This document shows positions 56,851 through 64,000 of a stretch of 64,000 bases of DNA, one piece after another. How positions within the stretch are numbered: position 1 is the stretch's first letter; the number at the start of each line of letters is the position of its first letter. Source of the DNA: Phenylobacterium sp. LH3H17 (GTDB taxonomy: Bacteria; Pseudomonadota; Alphaproteobacteria; Caulobacterales; Caulobacteraceae); contig NZ_CP101283.1 of the NCBI RefSeq assembly GCF_024298925.1, positions 4,122,513 to 4,186,512 on the forward strand, written 5' to 3'. The notes beneath the pieces are model-generated. The model was not told where the DNA came from and did not search any database. It saw nothing but the letters and a program-made list of their open reading frames with translations. The position numbers were made by a program, and so were the translations under genes.

Positions 56851-57381
56851 ATGGCAGGTTACAAGATTGCGTTGAGCGCGGGCCTGGCCCTGGTGTTGCT
56901 GGCCGCCTGCGAACGGCCTTCGGCGGTGGCCAAGAAGGAGGACGCTCCGGCTTCGACCGCATCGTCGTCGGGGTCGGGCTCGGAGACCGCAAGGACGGAG
57001 ACCCGCGACGAGCCGGTGCGCGAGATCGACGGCAAGCCGATCTGGTCGGCAAGCCGCAAAGGCAGCGCCGAGGAGAACGCCCAGCGCAGTTTCGAGCGCA
57101 ACGGCGAGGCCTTCGGGGCCAAGGACCTGGACGACTTCGTGCGCAAGGCCCACGCCTTCGTCGAGGACCCGCCGGCAGGGACTCAGCGCCTGACCCGGTC
57201 CAACGGCGACGTCCTGCTCTACGATCCCAAGGGCAATGTCTTCGCCGTGATCACCAAGGCCGGCGCGCCGCGCACCATGTTCAAGCCCGAAGAAGGCGCC
57301 GCCTACTGGGACGAGCAGAAGACCCGCGAGGCGAGGCGCCTGACGGCCCGCTCCGAGCGTCGGGAGCGCGACGACAGCTGA
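56851..57381 (+). CDS. Hypothetical lipoprotein (176 aa)
   Basis: The N-terminus is a lipoprotein signal (GLALVLLAAC, lipobox Cys near residue 20). The following 40 residues are Ser/Thr/Ala-rich, then a compact domain: KPIWSASRKGSAEENAQRSFERNGEAFGAKDLDDFVRKAHAFVEDPPAGTQ and NGDVLLYDPKGNVFAVITKAGAPRTMFKPEEG. No family is recognised. GGAGGG lies about 6 nt before the ATG. Its stop shares a base with the start of the cupin gene (TGATG). The mobile element's right end is 20 nt upstream of its start codon. Confidence 0.75.
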   Translation: MAGYKIALSAGLALVLLAACERPSAVAKKEDAPASTASSSGSGSETARTETRDEPVREIDGKPIWSASRKGSAEENAQRSFERNGEAFGAKDLDDFVRKAHAFVEDPPAGTQRLTRSNGDVLLYDPKGNVFAVITKAGAPRTMFKPEEGAAYWDEQKTREARRLTARSERRERDDS

Positions 57382-57881
57382 TGGCCAGGCATCTCATCAG
57401 GTACGCCGATCTGGACTGGAGCCGCGCCTTCCGGGGCCGCCATCCGTTCAATCCAGCCTCGGAGATGAGCATGATCCGGGTCGGCGACCTGAGCGGGCTC
57501 ACCCGACTGGGCGCCAATCTCATCCGCATCCCGCCAGGCAAGGAGAGCTTCATCCCCCACGCCCATTCGGTGGAGGAGGAGATGGTGCTGGTGATCTCGG
57601 GGTCGGGCGAGGTGGTGCTGGACGGCGTCGCCCAGGCGATCGGGCCCGGCGATTTCGTGGGCTTCCCCACCGATGGGGTGGTCCACCACCTGCTCAACAC
57701 CGGCGAGGTCGACCTGGTCTATCTGACCGTCGGCGAGCGTGCCCGCGTCGAGGTCGCCGACATGCCGACCCTCGGCAAGACCACCGTCTTTCGCAACAAC
57801 CGCATGGCCCTGTTCGGCCCGGACGGGGTGGAGGAGCTGTCGGCGGAAGAGTGGTTCGCTCGGATGCAGATCGAGGACTAG
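57381..57881 (+). CDS. Cupin-domain protein
   Basis: A 166-aa cupin. Motif 1 is PHAHSVEEEMVLVISGSGEVVLDG (H-x-H, E), motif 2 GPGDFVGFPTDGVVHHLLN (the closing His). The metal and substrate are unknown. Relatives fold sugar phosphates or act as small dioxygenases. It is translationally coupled to the lipoprotein gene and convergent with ubiB, whose end overlaps its own. Confidence 0.85.
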   Translation: MARHLIRYADLDWSRAFRGRHPFNPASEMSMIRVGDLSGLTRLGANLIRIPPGKESFIPHAHSVEEEMVLVISGSGEVVLDGVAQAIGPGDFVGFPTDGVVHHLLNTGEVDLVYLTVGERARVEVADMPTLGKTTVFRNNRMALFGPDGVEELSAEEWFARMQIED

Positions 57882-59386
57882 AGCAGCCAGGCCGCCAGCA
57901 AGAACACCAGCCCCGACGCCGCCGCCCCCACCGCGAACCAGAGGAACGGCGTTCCGCCGTGCTCCTCGACCACGGCCACAGCCGGGACCTGGGGCGGAGC
58001 CTCGATCAGGCGCGCGAGGTTGCGCAGGGCGCTGACCGCCTCTTCCGCATAACGCTTGGTCCGGGCTGCGGGGGACAATTCGCGAAGCATCCAGCGGCGC
58101 ACCACCGGATCGGCGGCGGCCCAGATGTCGTGCTGCGGATCGATCCGACGGGCCACGCCCTCCACGGTCATCATGGTCTTCTGCAGCAGCACGAGCTGCG
58201 GCTGCAGGCGCATGTCGAACAGAGCGGTGATCTCGAACAGCTGGGTCAGGACCCGGCTCATGGAGACGTCGCTGACATTGCGGCCGAACACCGGCTCGCC
58301 CACCGCCCGCAGCGCCTGGGCGAAGGCCGCCACCGAGTGGCCGCGGGGCACGTAGCCGGCGTCGAAATGGGTCTGGGCGACCTTGTCGTAGTCGCGCTGC
58401 AGGAAGCCCCAGAGGATCTCGGCCAGGTAGCGGCGCTCGGCGGCGTCGAGCCGTCCGATGATCCCGAAGTCCACCGCCGTCAACTCGCAGGGCGCGGCGA
58501 CGAACAGGTTACCCTCGTGCAGGTCGGCGTGGAACACGCCATGGTCAAGGGCCTGGGCCAGGAACGCCCGGATCAGCTTGTCGGCCAGGGCCGGACGGTC
58601 GAGGCCATCCAGCTCCAGGGCGGCGGGATCGGACAGCGGCGCGCCGGGCGCCCACTCCTGGGTCAGGACCCGCTTGCCCACGCCCTCCCAGACCACCTTG
58701 GGTGCGGACATGTAGCCGTCCTTGGCCATGACCTGGGCCAGTTCGTCGCCGCCGGCCGCCTCCAGCCGCAGGTCCAGCTCCAGCTCGGTGGCGCGGATCA
58801 CCGTGTCGGCCAGGGCCTTCGGCTCCAGGCGCCGCGCGGGGACCGACCAGCGCTCCACCAGCCGGGCGGCCAGCCGCAGCACTTCGGCGTCTTCCGCCAC
58901 CCGCCGGCCGATGCCGGGCCGCAGCACCTTGACGGCCACGCGTCGACCATCGGTGAGGGTCGCCTCATGCGCCTGGGCCAGCGAGGCCGCGGCCACCGGC
59001 TCGCCGAAGGTCGAGAACAGGCTCGCCACCGGCCGTCCCAGGGTCAGCTCCACCTCGCGCCGGGCCAGTTCGGTGGGAAAGGGCGCGAGGGCGTCCTTCA
59101 GCCGCGCCAGGTCCTGGGCGAACTCGATCCCGAAAATGTCGGCGCGGGTGGAAAGTAGCTGGCCGAGCTTGATCGCCACCGGCCCCAGCAGCTCCAGCGA
59201 CCGCGCCAACCGCTCGCCGGGCCGTCCCTCTCGGGCCTGGCGTCCGGCCAGCAGCCGGAGCGCCGTACCCAGGGTCTTCACGGCGGGGGGATAGAGAGCG
59301 TCCAGCTCGCGCGGAAGCAGGGCGTCGTTGCGCGCCAACATCCATCCCGCGGCCGCGAGCCGCCCGAACGCCGCCAGCCCGCCCAC
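57878..59386 (-). CDS. ubiB: Ubiquinone biosynthesis kinase-like protein UbiB
   Basis: A 502-aa ABC1/ADCK-like atypical kinase: KLGQLLSTRADIFG is the KxGQ motif, VAVKVLRPG the nucleotide Lys, LDLRLEAAGGDELAQVMAK the Glu, and FHADLHEGNLFV the catalytic loop. Two C-terminal membrane helices are visible (FAVGAAASGLVFLLAAWLL the last). It supports ubiquinone synthesis and membrane extraction of the precursors. It is 3 nt downstream of ubiE, one operon. Confidence 0.92.
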   Translation of the reverse strand: MGGLAAFGRLAAAGWMLARNDALLPRELDALYPPAVKTLGTALRLLAGRQAREGRPGERLARSLELLGPVAIKLGQLLSTRADIFGIEFAQDLARLKDALAPFPTELARREVELTLGRPVASLFSTFGEPVAAASLAQAHEATLTDGRRVAVKVLRPGIGRRVAEDAEVLRLAARLVERWSVPARRLEPKALADTVIRATELELDLRLEAAGGDELAQVMAKDGYMSAPKVVWEGVGKRVLTQEWAPGAPLSDPAALELDGLDRPALADKLIRAFLAQALDHGVFHADLHEGNLFVAAPCELTAVDFGIIGRLDAAERRYLAEILWGFLQRDYDKVAQTHFDAGYVPRGHSVAAFAQALRAVGEPVFGRNVSDVSMSRVLTQLFEITALFDMRLQPQLVLLQKTMMTVEGVARRIDPQHDIWAAADPVVRRWMLRELSPAARTKRYAEEAVSALRNLARLIEAPPQVPAVAVVEEHGGTPFLWFAVGAAASGLVFLLAAWLL

Positions 59387-59389
59387 CGG

Positions 59390-60148
59390 CTAGATCGCCC
59401 AGCCGTGGTGCATGGCGGCCACCCCGCCGGTGAAGTTCGTGTAGCCGGCGCGGCTGAACCCGGCCTTCTCGATCAGGCCGACGAAGGTCTTCTGGTCCGG
59501 GAACCGGCGGATGCTTTCCACCAGGTACTGGTAGCTCTCGCGGTCCTTGGCCACCCATTGGCCGATCTGCGGTATCACCTTGAAGGAATAGGCGTCATAG
59601 GCGCGGCGCAGGGCCTCGGTAGCCGGCTGCGAGAACTCCAGGCACAGGAACCGGCCGCCGGGCTTCAGAACCCGCCGGGCCTCGGCGAGGGCCGCGGAGA
59701 TATCGGTGACGTTGCGGATGCCGAAGGAGATCACATAGGCGTTGGCGCAGGCGTCGGGCAGCGGCAGGCGCTGGGCGTCGCCCACGGCCCAGACGATCTC
59801 CGGCTCCCCGCCCCGCTCACGGCCGGCGGCGATCATCTCGGCGTTGTAGTCGACCACGATCACCGAGGCGTCGGGACCGCCGCGTCGTTCCTGCGCACGC
59901 CGGGCCATCTTCGCGAAGCGTCGGGCCATGTCGCCCGTGCCGCCTGCGCAGTCGATTATGGTCTCGCCCGGCTGCGGATTCAGGCGGGCGGCGACGGCGT
60001 CCTTCCACAGCCGGTGGACGCCCCCGCTCATCAGGTCGTTCATCAGGTCGTAGCGGCTGGCGACGCGGTCGAAGACCCCACGCACCAGGCGCGGTTTCTC
60101 GGCGGGGTCGACGTCGCGGAATCCGAAGGTGGCGGCGGGTCCGGTCAT
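59390..60148 (-). CDS. ubiE: Demethylmenaquinone/ubiquinone C-methyltransferase UbiE
   Basis: A 252-aa Ubi[27 protein letters not shown] at the start, [17 protein letters not shown] as motif [12 protein letters not shown] motif [18 protein letters not shown] and [23 protein letters not shown] motif III. C-methylates 2-octaprenyl-6-methoxybenzoquinol. Divergent from mutM, same operon as ubiB. This gene order (ubiB, ubiE against mutM) matches the dnaA-proximal region of Caulobacter. Confidence 0.94.
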   Translation of the reverse strand: MTGPAATFGFRDVDPAEKPRLVRGVFDRVASRYDLMNDLMSGGVHRLWKDAVAARLNPQPGETIIDCAGGTGDMARRFAKMARRAQERRGGPDASVIVVDYNAEMIAAGRERGGEPEIVWAVGDAQRLPLPDACANAYVISFGIRNVTDISAALAEARRVLKPGGRFLCLEFSQPATEALRRAYDAYSFKVIPQIGQWVAKDRESYQYLVESIRRFPDQKTFVGLIEKAGFSRAGYTNFTGGVAAMHHGWAI

Positions 60149-60199
60149 GCAGGCGTCTTAGCCTTGTCGCGCGCGCAACGCCATGCCACTCCACGTTCC

Positions 60200-61063
60200 A
60201 TGCCCGAACTTCCCGAGGTCGAGACCGTCCGCCGCGGCCTGCAGCCGGTGCTGGAAGGCCGCCGCCTGGCCCGCGTGGAGGCCCGCCGCGCCGACCTGCG
60301 GTTCCCGTTCCCCGAAGGCTTCGTCCAGCGGCTCACCGGCGCGACCATCCAGCGCCTGGACCGCCGCGCCAAGTATCTGATCGCCGAACTGGACCGGGGT
60401 GAGACCCTGGTGATGCACCTGGGCATGAGCGGCCGATTCGAGATCGCCAGACCGCAGGGCGCCGTCCGGCCCGGAGAGTTCCACTACGCCGCCGACCCGG
60501 ATCCCAAGCACGCGCATGTGGTGCTGGACACCGAAGATGGCGGCCGGGTCACCTATTACGACCCCAGACGTTTCGGCTACATGGCCCTGCTCGACACCGC
60601 CACCCGCGACCAGCATCCCTGGTTCGCGGGCCTCGGCCCCGAACCTCTGTCGCCCGCCTTCGATGCGAACCTGCTGGAGAAAGCCTTCGCCGGCCGCAAG
60701 CAGGGTCCCAAGACCCTGCTGCTGGACCAGAGGATCGTCGCCGGCCTGGGCAATATCTATGTCTGCGAGGCGCTCAACCGGGCGCGGATCTCGCCCTTCA
60801 AGCCGGCCGGCGGGATCACGCCGGCCAGGCTCGGCCCTCTGGTCGAGATCATCCGCGAGGTGTTGAACGAGGCCATCGCCGCGGGCGGCTCCACCCTGCG
60901 CGACTACGCCGCCGCCGACGGGGCCCTGGGCTATTTCCAGCACCGTTTCCGCGCCTATGACCGCGAGGGCCAGGCCTGCCTCAACGAGGGCTGTGGTGGC
61001 GTCGTTGCCCGCCAGGTCCAGGCCGGCCGCTCCACCTTCTTCTGCCCCGACTGCCAAGAGTGA
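60200..61063 (+). CDS. mutM: Formamidopyrimidine-DNA glycosylase
   Basis: A 287-aa Fpg/MutM. PELPEVETV at the N-terminus supplies the catalytic Pro and Glu, AKYLIAEL the Lys region, then FGYMAL, LDQRIVAGLGNIYVCEAL, and a C-terminal zinc finger CLNEGCGG ... FFCPDC. It excises oxidised purines such as 8-oxoguanine and nicks the strand. Its stop overlaps a GTG of the TraB-like gene. In Caulobacter mutM sits at this point near dnaA. Confidence 0.95.
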   Translation: MPELPEVETVRRGLQPVLEGRRLARVEARRADLRFPFPEGFVQRLTGATIQRLDRRAKYLIAELDRGETLVMHLGMSGRFEIARPQGAVRPGEFHYAADPDPKHAHVVLDTEDGGRVTYYDPRRFGYMALLDTATRDQHPWFAGLGPEPLSPAFDANLLEKAFAGRKQGPKTLLLDQRIVAGLGNIYVCEALNRARISPFKPAGGITPARLGPLVEIIREVLNEAIAAGGSTLRDYAAADGALGYFQHRFRAYDREGQACLNEGCGGVVARQVQAGRSTFFCPDCQE

Positions 61064-61941
61064 ATCGACGCATGCTCTCAAAGGCTCTCCTCGCCGGGCT
61101 CTTCGGCCTCGCCCTCGCCGCCTGTGGGCCCGCGCAGGCCAAGCCGCCGTACTGGATCGTGCGCGACGCCGATTCAGAGGTGATGCTGTTCGGGTCGGTC
61201 CACGTGCTGCGGCCGGACCTCGACTGGCGGCCGCCCGAACTGGACGCCGCCCTGGCCAGGGCCGACGACCTCTGGTTCGAGCTGCCGATCGACGCCATGT
61301 CGGAGGCGCGCACCGCCCAGCTCGCAGCCCGGCACGGCCTGATGCCGGAGGGCAAGACCCTCACCAGCCTGCTCTCGCCGCAGGGCGCCCAGCGCCTGGC
61401 GAGGGCGTCGGAAAGCCTGGGGGTCAGCCTGGCGGTGATGGATCGACTGGAGCCTTGGTTCGCCGAGGTGCTGCTGGCCGGGGCCCAGTTCCGCAAGGCC
61501 GGGGCCGATACCTCCGGCGGGGTGGAGAAGACCCTGTCGGCCAGCGCCCCGGCCTCGGCCCAGCGCAAGGCCTTCGAGACCCCCGACGAACAGATCGCCA
61601 TCTTCGATTCCGCGCCGCTCATCGATCAGGCCGCCTCCCTGGAGCGCAGCCTGATCGAGCTGGACGCCAATCCCGACGCCTATGAGGCCCTGGTGGCCGA
61701 CTGGATGGCCGGCGACCTGGCGGGTATCGACGAGCAGGCCCTGGAGCCCCTCCGCGAGGTCGCCCCCGCCCTCTATGCGCGGCTGGTCACCGATCGTAAC
61801 GCCCGCTGGCTGGCGGCGCTCCGCACGCGCCTTGCCGGTCAGGGCCGGACCGTGGTCGTGGTGGGCGTCGGACACCTGGTGGGCGAGGACGGCCTGCCCG
61901 CCCGCCTGCGAGCGCTTGGCTATTCGGTCGAGGGGCCTTAG
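61060..61941 (+). CDS. TraB/GumN-family lipoprotein
   Basis: A 293-aa protein of the TraB/GumN fold. It has VMLFGSVHVLRPDLDWRPPELDAALARADDLWFELP (the first motif, with His and Glu) and VVVVGVGHLVGEDGLPARLRALGY at the C-terminus (second His). A lipoprotein signal is present (FGLALAAC), so it should be anchored in the outer or inner membrane. Members may act as metallo-peptidases of an unusual type. The GTG overlaps the mutM stop (GTGA); an ATG 12 nt later is an alternative start. Confidence 0.88.
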   Translation: MNRRMLSKALLAGLFGLALAACGPAQAKPPYWIVRDADSEVMLFGSVHVLRPDLDWRPPELDAALARADDLWFELPIDAMSEARTAQLAARHGLMPEGKTLTSLLSPQGAQRLARASESLGVSLAVMDRLEPWFAEVLLAGAQFRKAGADTSGGVEKTLSASAPASAQRKAFETPDEQIAIFDSAPLIDQAASLERSLIELDANPDAYEALVADWMAGDLAGIDEQALEPLREVAPALYARLVTDRNARWLAALRTRLAGQGRTVVVVGVGHLVGEDGLPARLRALGYSVEGP

Positions 61942-61974
61942 AGGCCAGTCCAGGGACAACCGCGCGAGGCTGGC

Positions 61975-62751
61975 ATGAGCTACGAGACCCTGATCGTCGA
62001 GGCGCATGACGCCGTCACCCTGATCAAGTTGAACCGGCCCGAGGCGCTGAACGCGCTCAACAGCCAATTGCTCGCCGAACTCTGCGCCGCCCTGGACGCG
62101 GCCGAAGCCGACGACAGCGTCCGCTGCCTGGTGCTGACTGGCTCGGAGCGCGCCTTCGCCGCCGGCGCCGACATCAAGGAGATGTCCGACAAGTCCTACG
62201 CCCAGATGTTCAAGCAGGACTTCTTCGGAGCCAGCGCCCGGCGCATCGAGCAGTTTCGCAAGCCGATCATCGCGGCCGTGGCGGGCTATGCGCTCGGCGG
62301 CGGCTGCGAGCTGGCCATGCTGTGCGACTTCATCATCGCCGCCGACACCGCCAAGTTCGGACAGCCCGAGATCAACCTCGGCGTCGCGCCGGGCATCGGC
62401 GGCACCCAGCGGCTGACCCGCTTCGTGGGCAAGTCCAAGGCCATGGACATGATCCTCACCGCCCGGATGATGGACGCCGCCGAGGCCGAGCGCGCCGGCC
62501 TGGTCTCGCGCGTCGTCGAGGCCGACAAGCTGATCGGGGAGGCCATGGCGGCGGCGAGCAAGATCGCGTCCCAGTCGCCCTTGGCGGTGATGATGAACAA
62601 GGAGCTGGTCGAGGCGGCCTACGAGACCACCTTGTCGGCCGGGGTCTCGCTGGAACGGCGGATGTTCCATTCCCTGTTCGCCTTCGACGACCAGAAGGAG
62701 GGCATGGCCGCCTTCGTCGAGAAGCGGAAGCCAGCGTTCAAGGGCCAGTAG
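61975..62751 (+). CDS. Enoyl-CoA hydratase
   Basis: A 258-aa crotonase. [18 protein letters not shown] (oxyanion and Glu region) and [46 protein letters not shown] (catalytic Glu) are intact. FakA-like EchA proteins of this shape act in beta-oxidation. In Caulobacter an enoyl-CoA hydratase gene occupies the same place before rpsT. Confidence 0.93.
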   Translation: MSYETLIVEAHDAVTLIKLNRPEALNALNSQLLAELCAALDAAEADDSVRCLVLTGSERAFAAGADIKEMSDKSYAQMFKQDFFGASARRIEQFRKPIIAAVAGYALGGGCELAMLCDFIIAADTAKFGQPEINLGVAPGIGGTQRLTRFVGKSKAMDMILTARMMDAAEAERAGLVSRVVEADKLIGEAMAAASKIASQSPLAVMMNKELVEAAYETTLSAGVSLERRMFHSLFAFDDQKEGMAAFVEKRKPAFKGQ

Positions 62752-62755
62752 CTTC

Positions 62756-63337
62756 ATGCGGCTGATCGCCTTCGGGGACTCGATGGTCGCCGGAGCCGGC
62801 GATCCCGACCATCTCGGTTGGGTCGGCCGGGCCCTGGCCGGCCGCCGCGCGGTGACCCTCTATAACCTCGGCGTGCGCCGTGAGACGTCCGGCGACATCG
62901 CCGCCCGTTGGCGGGCCGAGGCCCTGCCCCGGATCACGGCGGACGAACCCATGCGGATCGTCTTCTCCTTCGGCGTCAACGACTGTCACCTCGACGGCAG
63001 CCGGCCGCGGCTATCCCAGGCCGAAAGCCTGAAGAACGCCCAGGCCGTCTTGACCGGCGCGGCCGAGCTTTGCCCCGTCATGCTCGTCGGCCCGCCCCCC
63101 GTCGTCGACCCTGGCGTCTGCGCCCGGCTGGAGGGCCTGAACGACGCCCTGAAAGCCCTCGCCGCGCGGCTTAGAATCCCTTTTATCGACGTCCTGCGGC
63201 CGCTGATGGCCGACGGCCTGTTCCAGGCCGAGGCCCTGGCCTGGGACGGCGCCCACCCCGGCGCGGGCGGCTATCAGCGCATGGCCGACCTGATCTGCAT
63301 CCATCCCGCCTGGACCCGCTTCACCCTGGCCGATTAA
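62756..63337 (+). CDS. SGNH/GDSL-family hydrolase
   Basis: A 193-aa esterase-like protein. AFGDSMVAGAGD has the GDS block with the Ser, FSFGVNDCHLDG the Asn block, and AWDGAHPGAGGYQRMADLI the Asp and His of the triad. The family cleaves lysophospholipids, acyl groups or sugar esters; substrate unknown. It starts 4 nt after the enoyl-CoA hydratase stop, so it is co-transcribed with it. Confidence 0.88.
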   Translation: MRLIAFGDSMVAGAGDPDHLGWVGRALAGRRAVTLYNLGVRRETSGDIAARWRAEALPRITADEPMRIVFSFGVNDCHLDGSRPRLSQAESLKNAQAVLTGAAELCPVMLVGPPPVVDPGVCARLEGLNDALKALAARLRIPFIDVLRPLMADGLFQAEALAWDGAHPGAGGYQRMADLICIHPAWTRFTLAD

Positions 63338-63351
63338 ACGGTCCGTGCGGA

Positions 63352-63380
63352 TTGACCCCAGGCCCGCCGTCCCGTATATC
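63352..63380 (+). promoter_or_regulatory. Promoter of rpsT
   Basis: -35 TTGACC and -10 TATATC are separated by exactly 17 nt. The transcript would start near 63387 and carry a leader of about 57 nt with a hairpin at 63398-63420. Confidence 0.7.
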
Positions 63381-63397
63381 CGCGCCTCCAATTTGCC

Positions 63398-63420
63398 CGC
63401 CCGGGCTAGACACCCGGGCG
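63398..63420 (+). promoter_or_regulatory. Leader hairpin upstream of rpsT
   Basis: CGCCCGGG and CCCGGGCG form a perfect 8-bp stem with loop CTAGACA, 23 nt before the rpsT start and just after the predicted transcription start. S20 is translationally autoregulated in E. coli; such a hairpin is a candidate site here, but no S20-binding motif can be proven by eye. Confidence 0.45.
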
Positions 63421-63443
63421 CGATCCGTTTTGAGAGCTGACAC

Positions 63444-63713
63444 ATGGCCAACACGCCCGGCGCCAAGAAGGCGGTCCGCAAGATCGAACGCCGCACCGAA
63501 GTGAACAAGGCGCGCCGTTCGCGCGTGCGCACCTATCTGCGCAAGTTCGATGAGGCGGTCACCGCCGGTGACGCGACCCTCGCCAAGGCCGCCTTCGTCG
63601 AGGCCGAATCCGAGCTGATGCGCGCCGTCTCCAAGGGCGTCGTCCACAAGAATACCGGCTCGCGGAAAGTCTCCCGCCTGGCCGCCCAGCTCAAGAAGCT
63701 GGCCGCCGCCTGA
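63444..63713 (+). CDS. rpsT: 30S ribosomal protein S20
   Basis: An 89-aa S20 with the family's basic helical pattern: [50 protein letters not shown] and [24 protein letters not shown]. It is a primary binder of 16S rRNA. GAGAG precedes the ATG. Terminators follow. In Caulobacter, rpsT lies immediately upstream of dnaA. Confidence 0.96.
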   Translation: MANTPGAKKAVRKIERRTEVNKARRSRVRTYLRKFDEAVTAGDATLAKAAFVEAESELMRAVSKGVVHKNTGSRKVSRLAAQLKKLAAA

Positions 63714-63722
63714 GGTTGCGGC

Positions 63723-63745
63723 GCCGGCCAGGAAGCTTGGCCGGC
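63723..63745 (+). terminator. rpsT terminator, first hairpin
   Basis: GCCGGCCA and TGGCCGGC (8-bp perfect stem) with a 7-nt loop, followed by ATCTTTCT, stand 10 nt past the rpsT stop. Confidence 0.75.
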
Positions 63746-63777
63746 ATCTTTCTGATCTAGATGGTCTTTTTGACGCA

Positions 63778-63801
63778 CCCGCGGGTTGAGAAACCCGCGG
63801 G
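63778..63801 (+). terminator. Second hairpin with T-run after rpsT
   Basis: CCCGCGGGTT and AACCCGCGGG form a perfect 10-bp stem with loop GAGA, followed by CGTTTCTTT. It would end read-through from rpsT before the dnaA leader. Confidence 0.8.
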
Positions 63802-63842
63802 CGTTTCTTTGTGCGCCGCACCCATTCTTGCTGCGACTGCGG

Positions 63843-63942
63843 CGAATCTTCTCAGTCAACGGAACGTCAAAATTGGGATTCCCTTGCCCTGCGAGGGCTG
63901 GATTTGAGTCAACGAAAATATCGATATGAGTCGCGAAGAATC
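63843..63942. promoter_or_regulatory. Cluster of five GANTC sites, probably the dnaA control region
   Basis: GAATC (63843, 63938), GATTC (63876) and GAGTC (63906, 63928) give five CcrM methylation sites in 100 bp. They are followed by TTGACC (63947) and a weak TAGGGT 16 nt on, a possible promoter. A ten-codon open frame ATG-AGT-CGC begins at 63926. dnaA itself is beyond the edge; the link is inferred from Caulobacter gene order. No clear DnaA box was seen. Confidence 0.5.
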
Positions 63943-64000
63943 ACCGTTGACCCCCTAACCGCCCCGACTAGGGTGGCAAGTCTTAAGACGTCCTTCCATC

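Noticed and set aside
63714..64000. Chromosome origin (Cori-like) inside the window
   Set aside because: No DnaA boxes of the TTATCCACA type or paired CtrA sites were seen; only the GANTC cluster and terminators are visible. In Caulobacter the origin lies about 2 kb beyond dnaA's neighbourhood on the hemE side.

Overview
The window looks like a chromosomal segment of a high-GC alphaproteobacterium of the order Caulobacterales, family Caulobacteraceae. It is most like Caulobacter or Phenylobacterium; the genus is an inference. The grounds are very GC-rich codon use, a gene order at the right end (ubiB, ubiE, mutM, enoyl-CoA hydratase, rpsT) that in Caulobacter leads into dnaA, a cluster of GANTC (CcrM methylation) sites after rpsT, a PEPxxWA-type C-terminal sorting signal, and a hemC-hemD-Mic60-like-hemY cluster.

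Left part (1-13 kb): an unrecognised 570-aa protein, the first two steps of pseudaminic acid synthesis (pseB/pseC, called flmA/flmB in Caulobacter, for flagellin glycosylation), a small secreted FliL-like protein, an SDR, a pterin carbinolamine dehydratase/HAD pair, VanZ-like and charged-repeat lipoprotein genes, an SRPBCC gene with an ArsR-type operator but no intact ArsR gene, a YjbR protein, tRNA-Arg(CCG), an ABC ATPase and a zf-CHCC protein. Two copies of a two-part intergenic repeat lie here; a third, rearranged, lies near 35 kb.

Middle part (13-54 kb): polA; a persulfide-response locus (BigR/SqrR-type repressor plus TauE permease, divergent from a persulfide dioxygenase); amtB; a chemotaxis pair (MCP, CheW) next to the remnant of a second MCP; a sirtuin; an EpsD-like isomerase beside a PEP-CTERM protein; tRNA-Ala(CGC) and tRNA-Thr(CGT); the heme cluster; tsaD-gpsA-yciI-Rieske; M28 and M16 peptidases; acetyl-CoA synthetase with an Rsm22-like methyltransferase; a fused malic enzyme/phosphotransacetylase; a TetR/GST pair; dapB with an apparent CTG start; an amidase; dut and coaBC.

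Right part (54-64 kb): a complete IS1595-like mobile element of about 2.5 kb, with inverted ends and an 8-bp target duplication, sits just upstream of coaBC. It carries its transposase plus a 55-codon ORF, and on the other strand a DUF3800 gene and a 43-codon basic-protein gene. It is the clearest accessory element in the window. Beyond it are a lipoprotein/cupin pair, ubiB-ubiE, mutM-traB-like, an enoyl-CoA hydratase, a GDSL esterase and rpsT. The window ends in what is probably the dnaA leader. Most of the window is ordinary core genome. No CRISPR array, prophage or recognised defence island was seen, and no stretch longer than 300 bases is without a gene.
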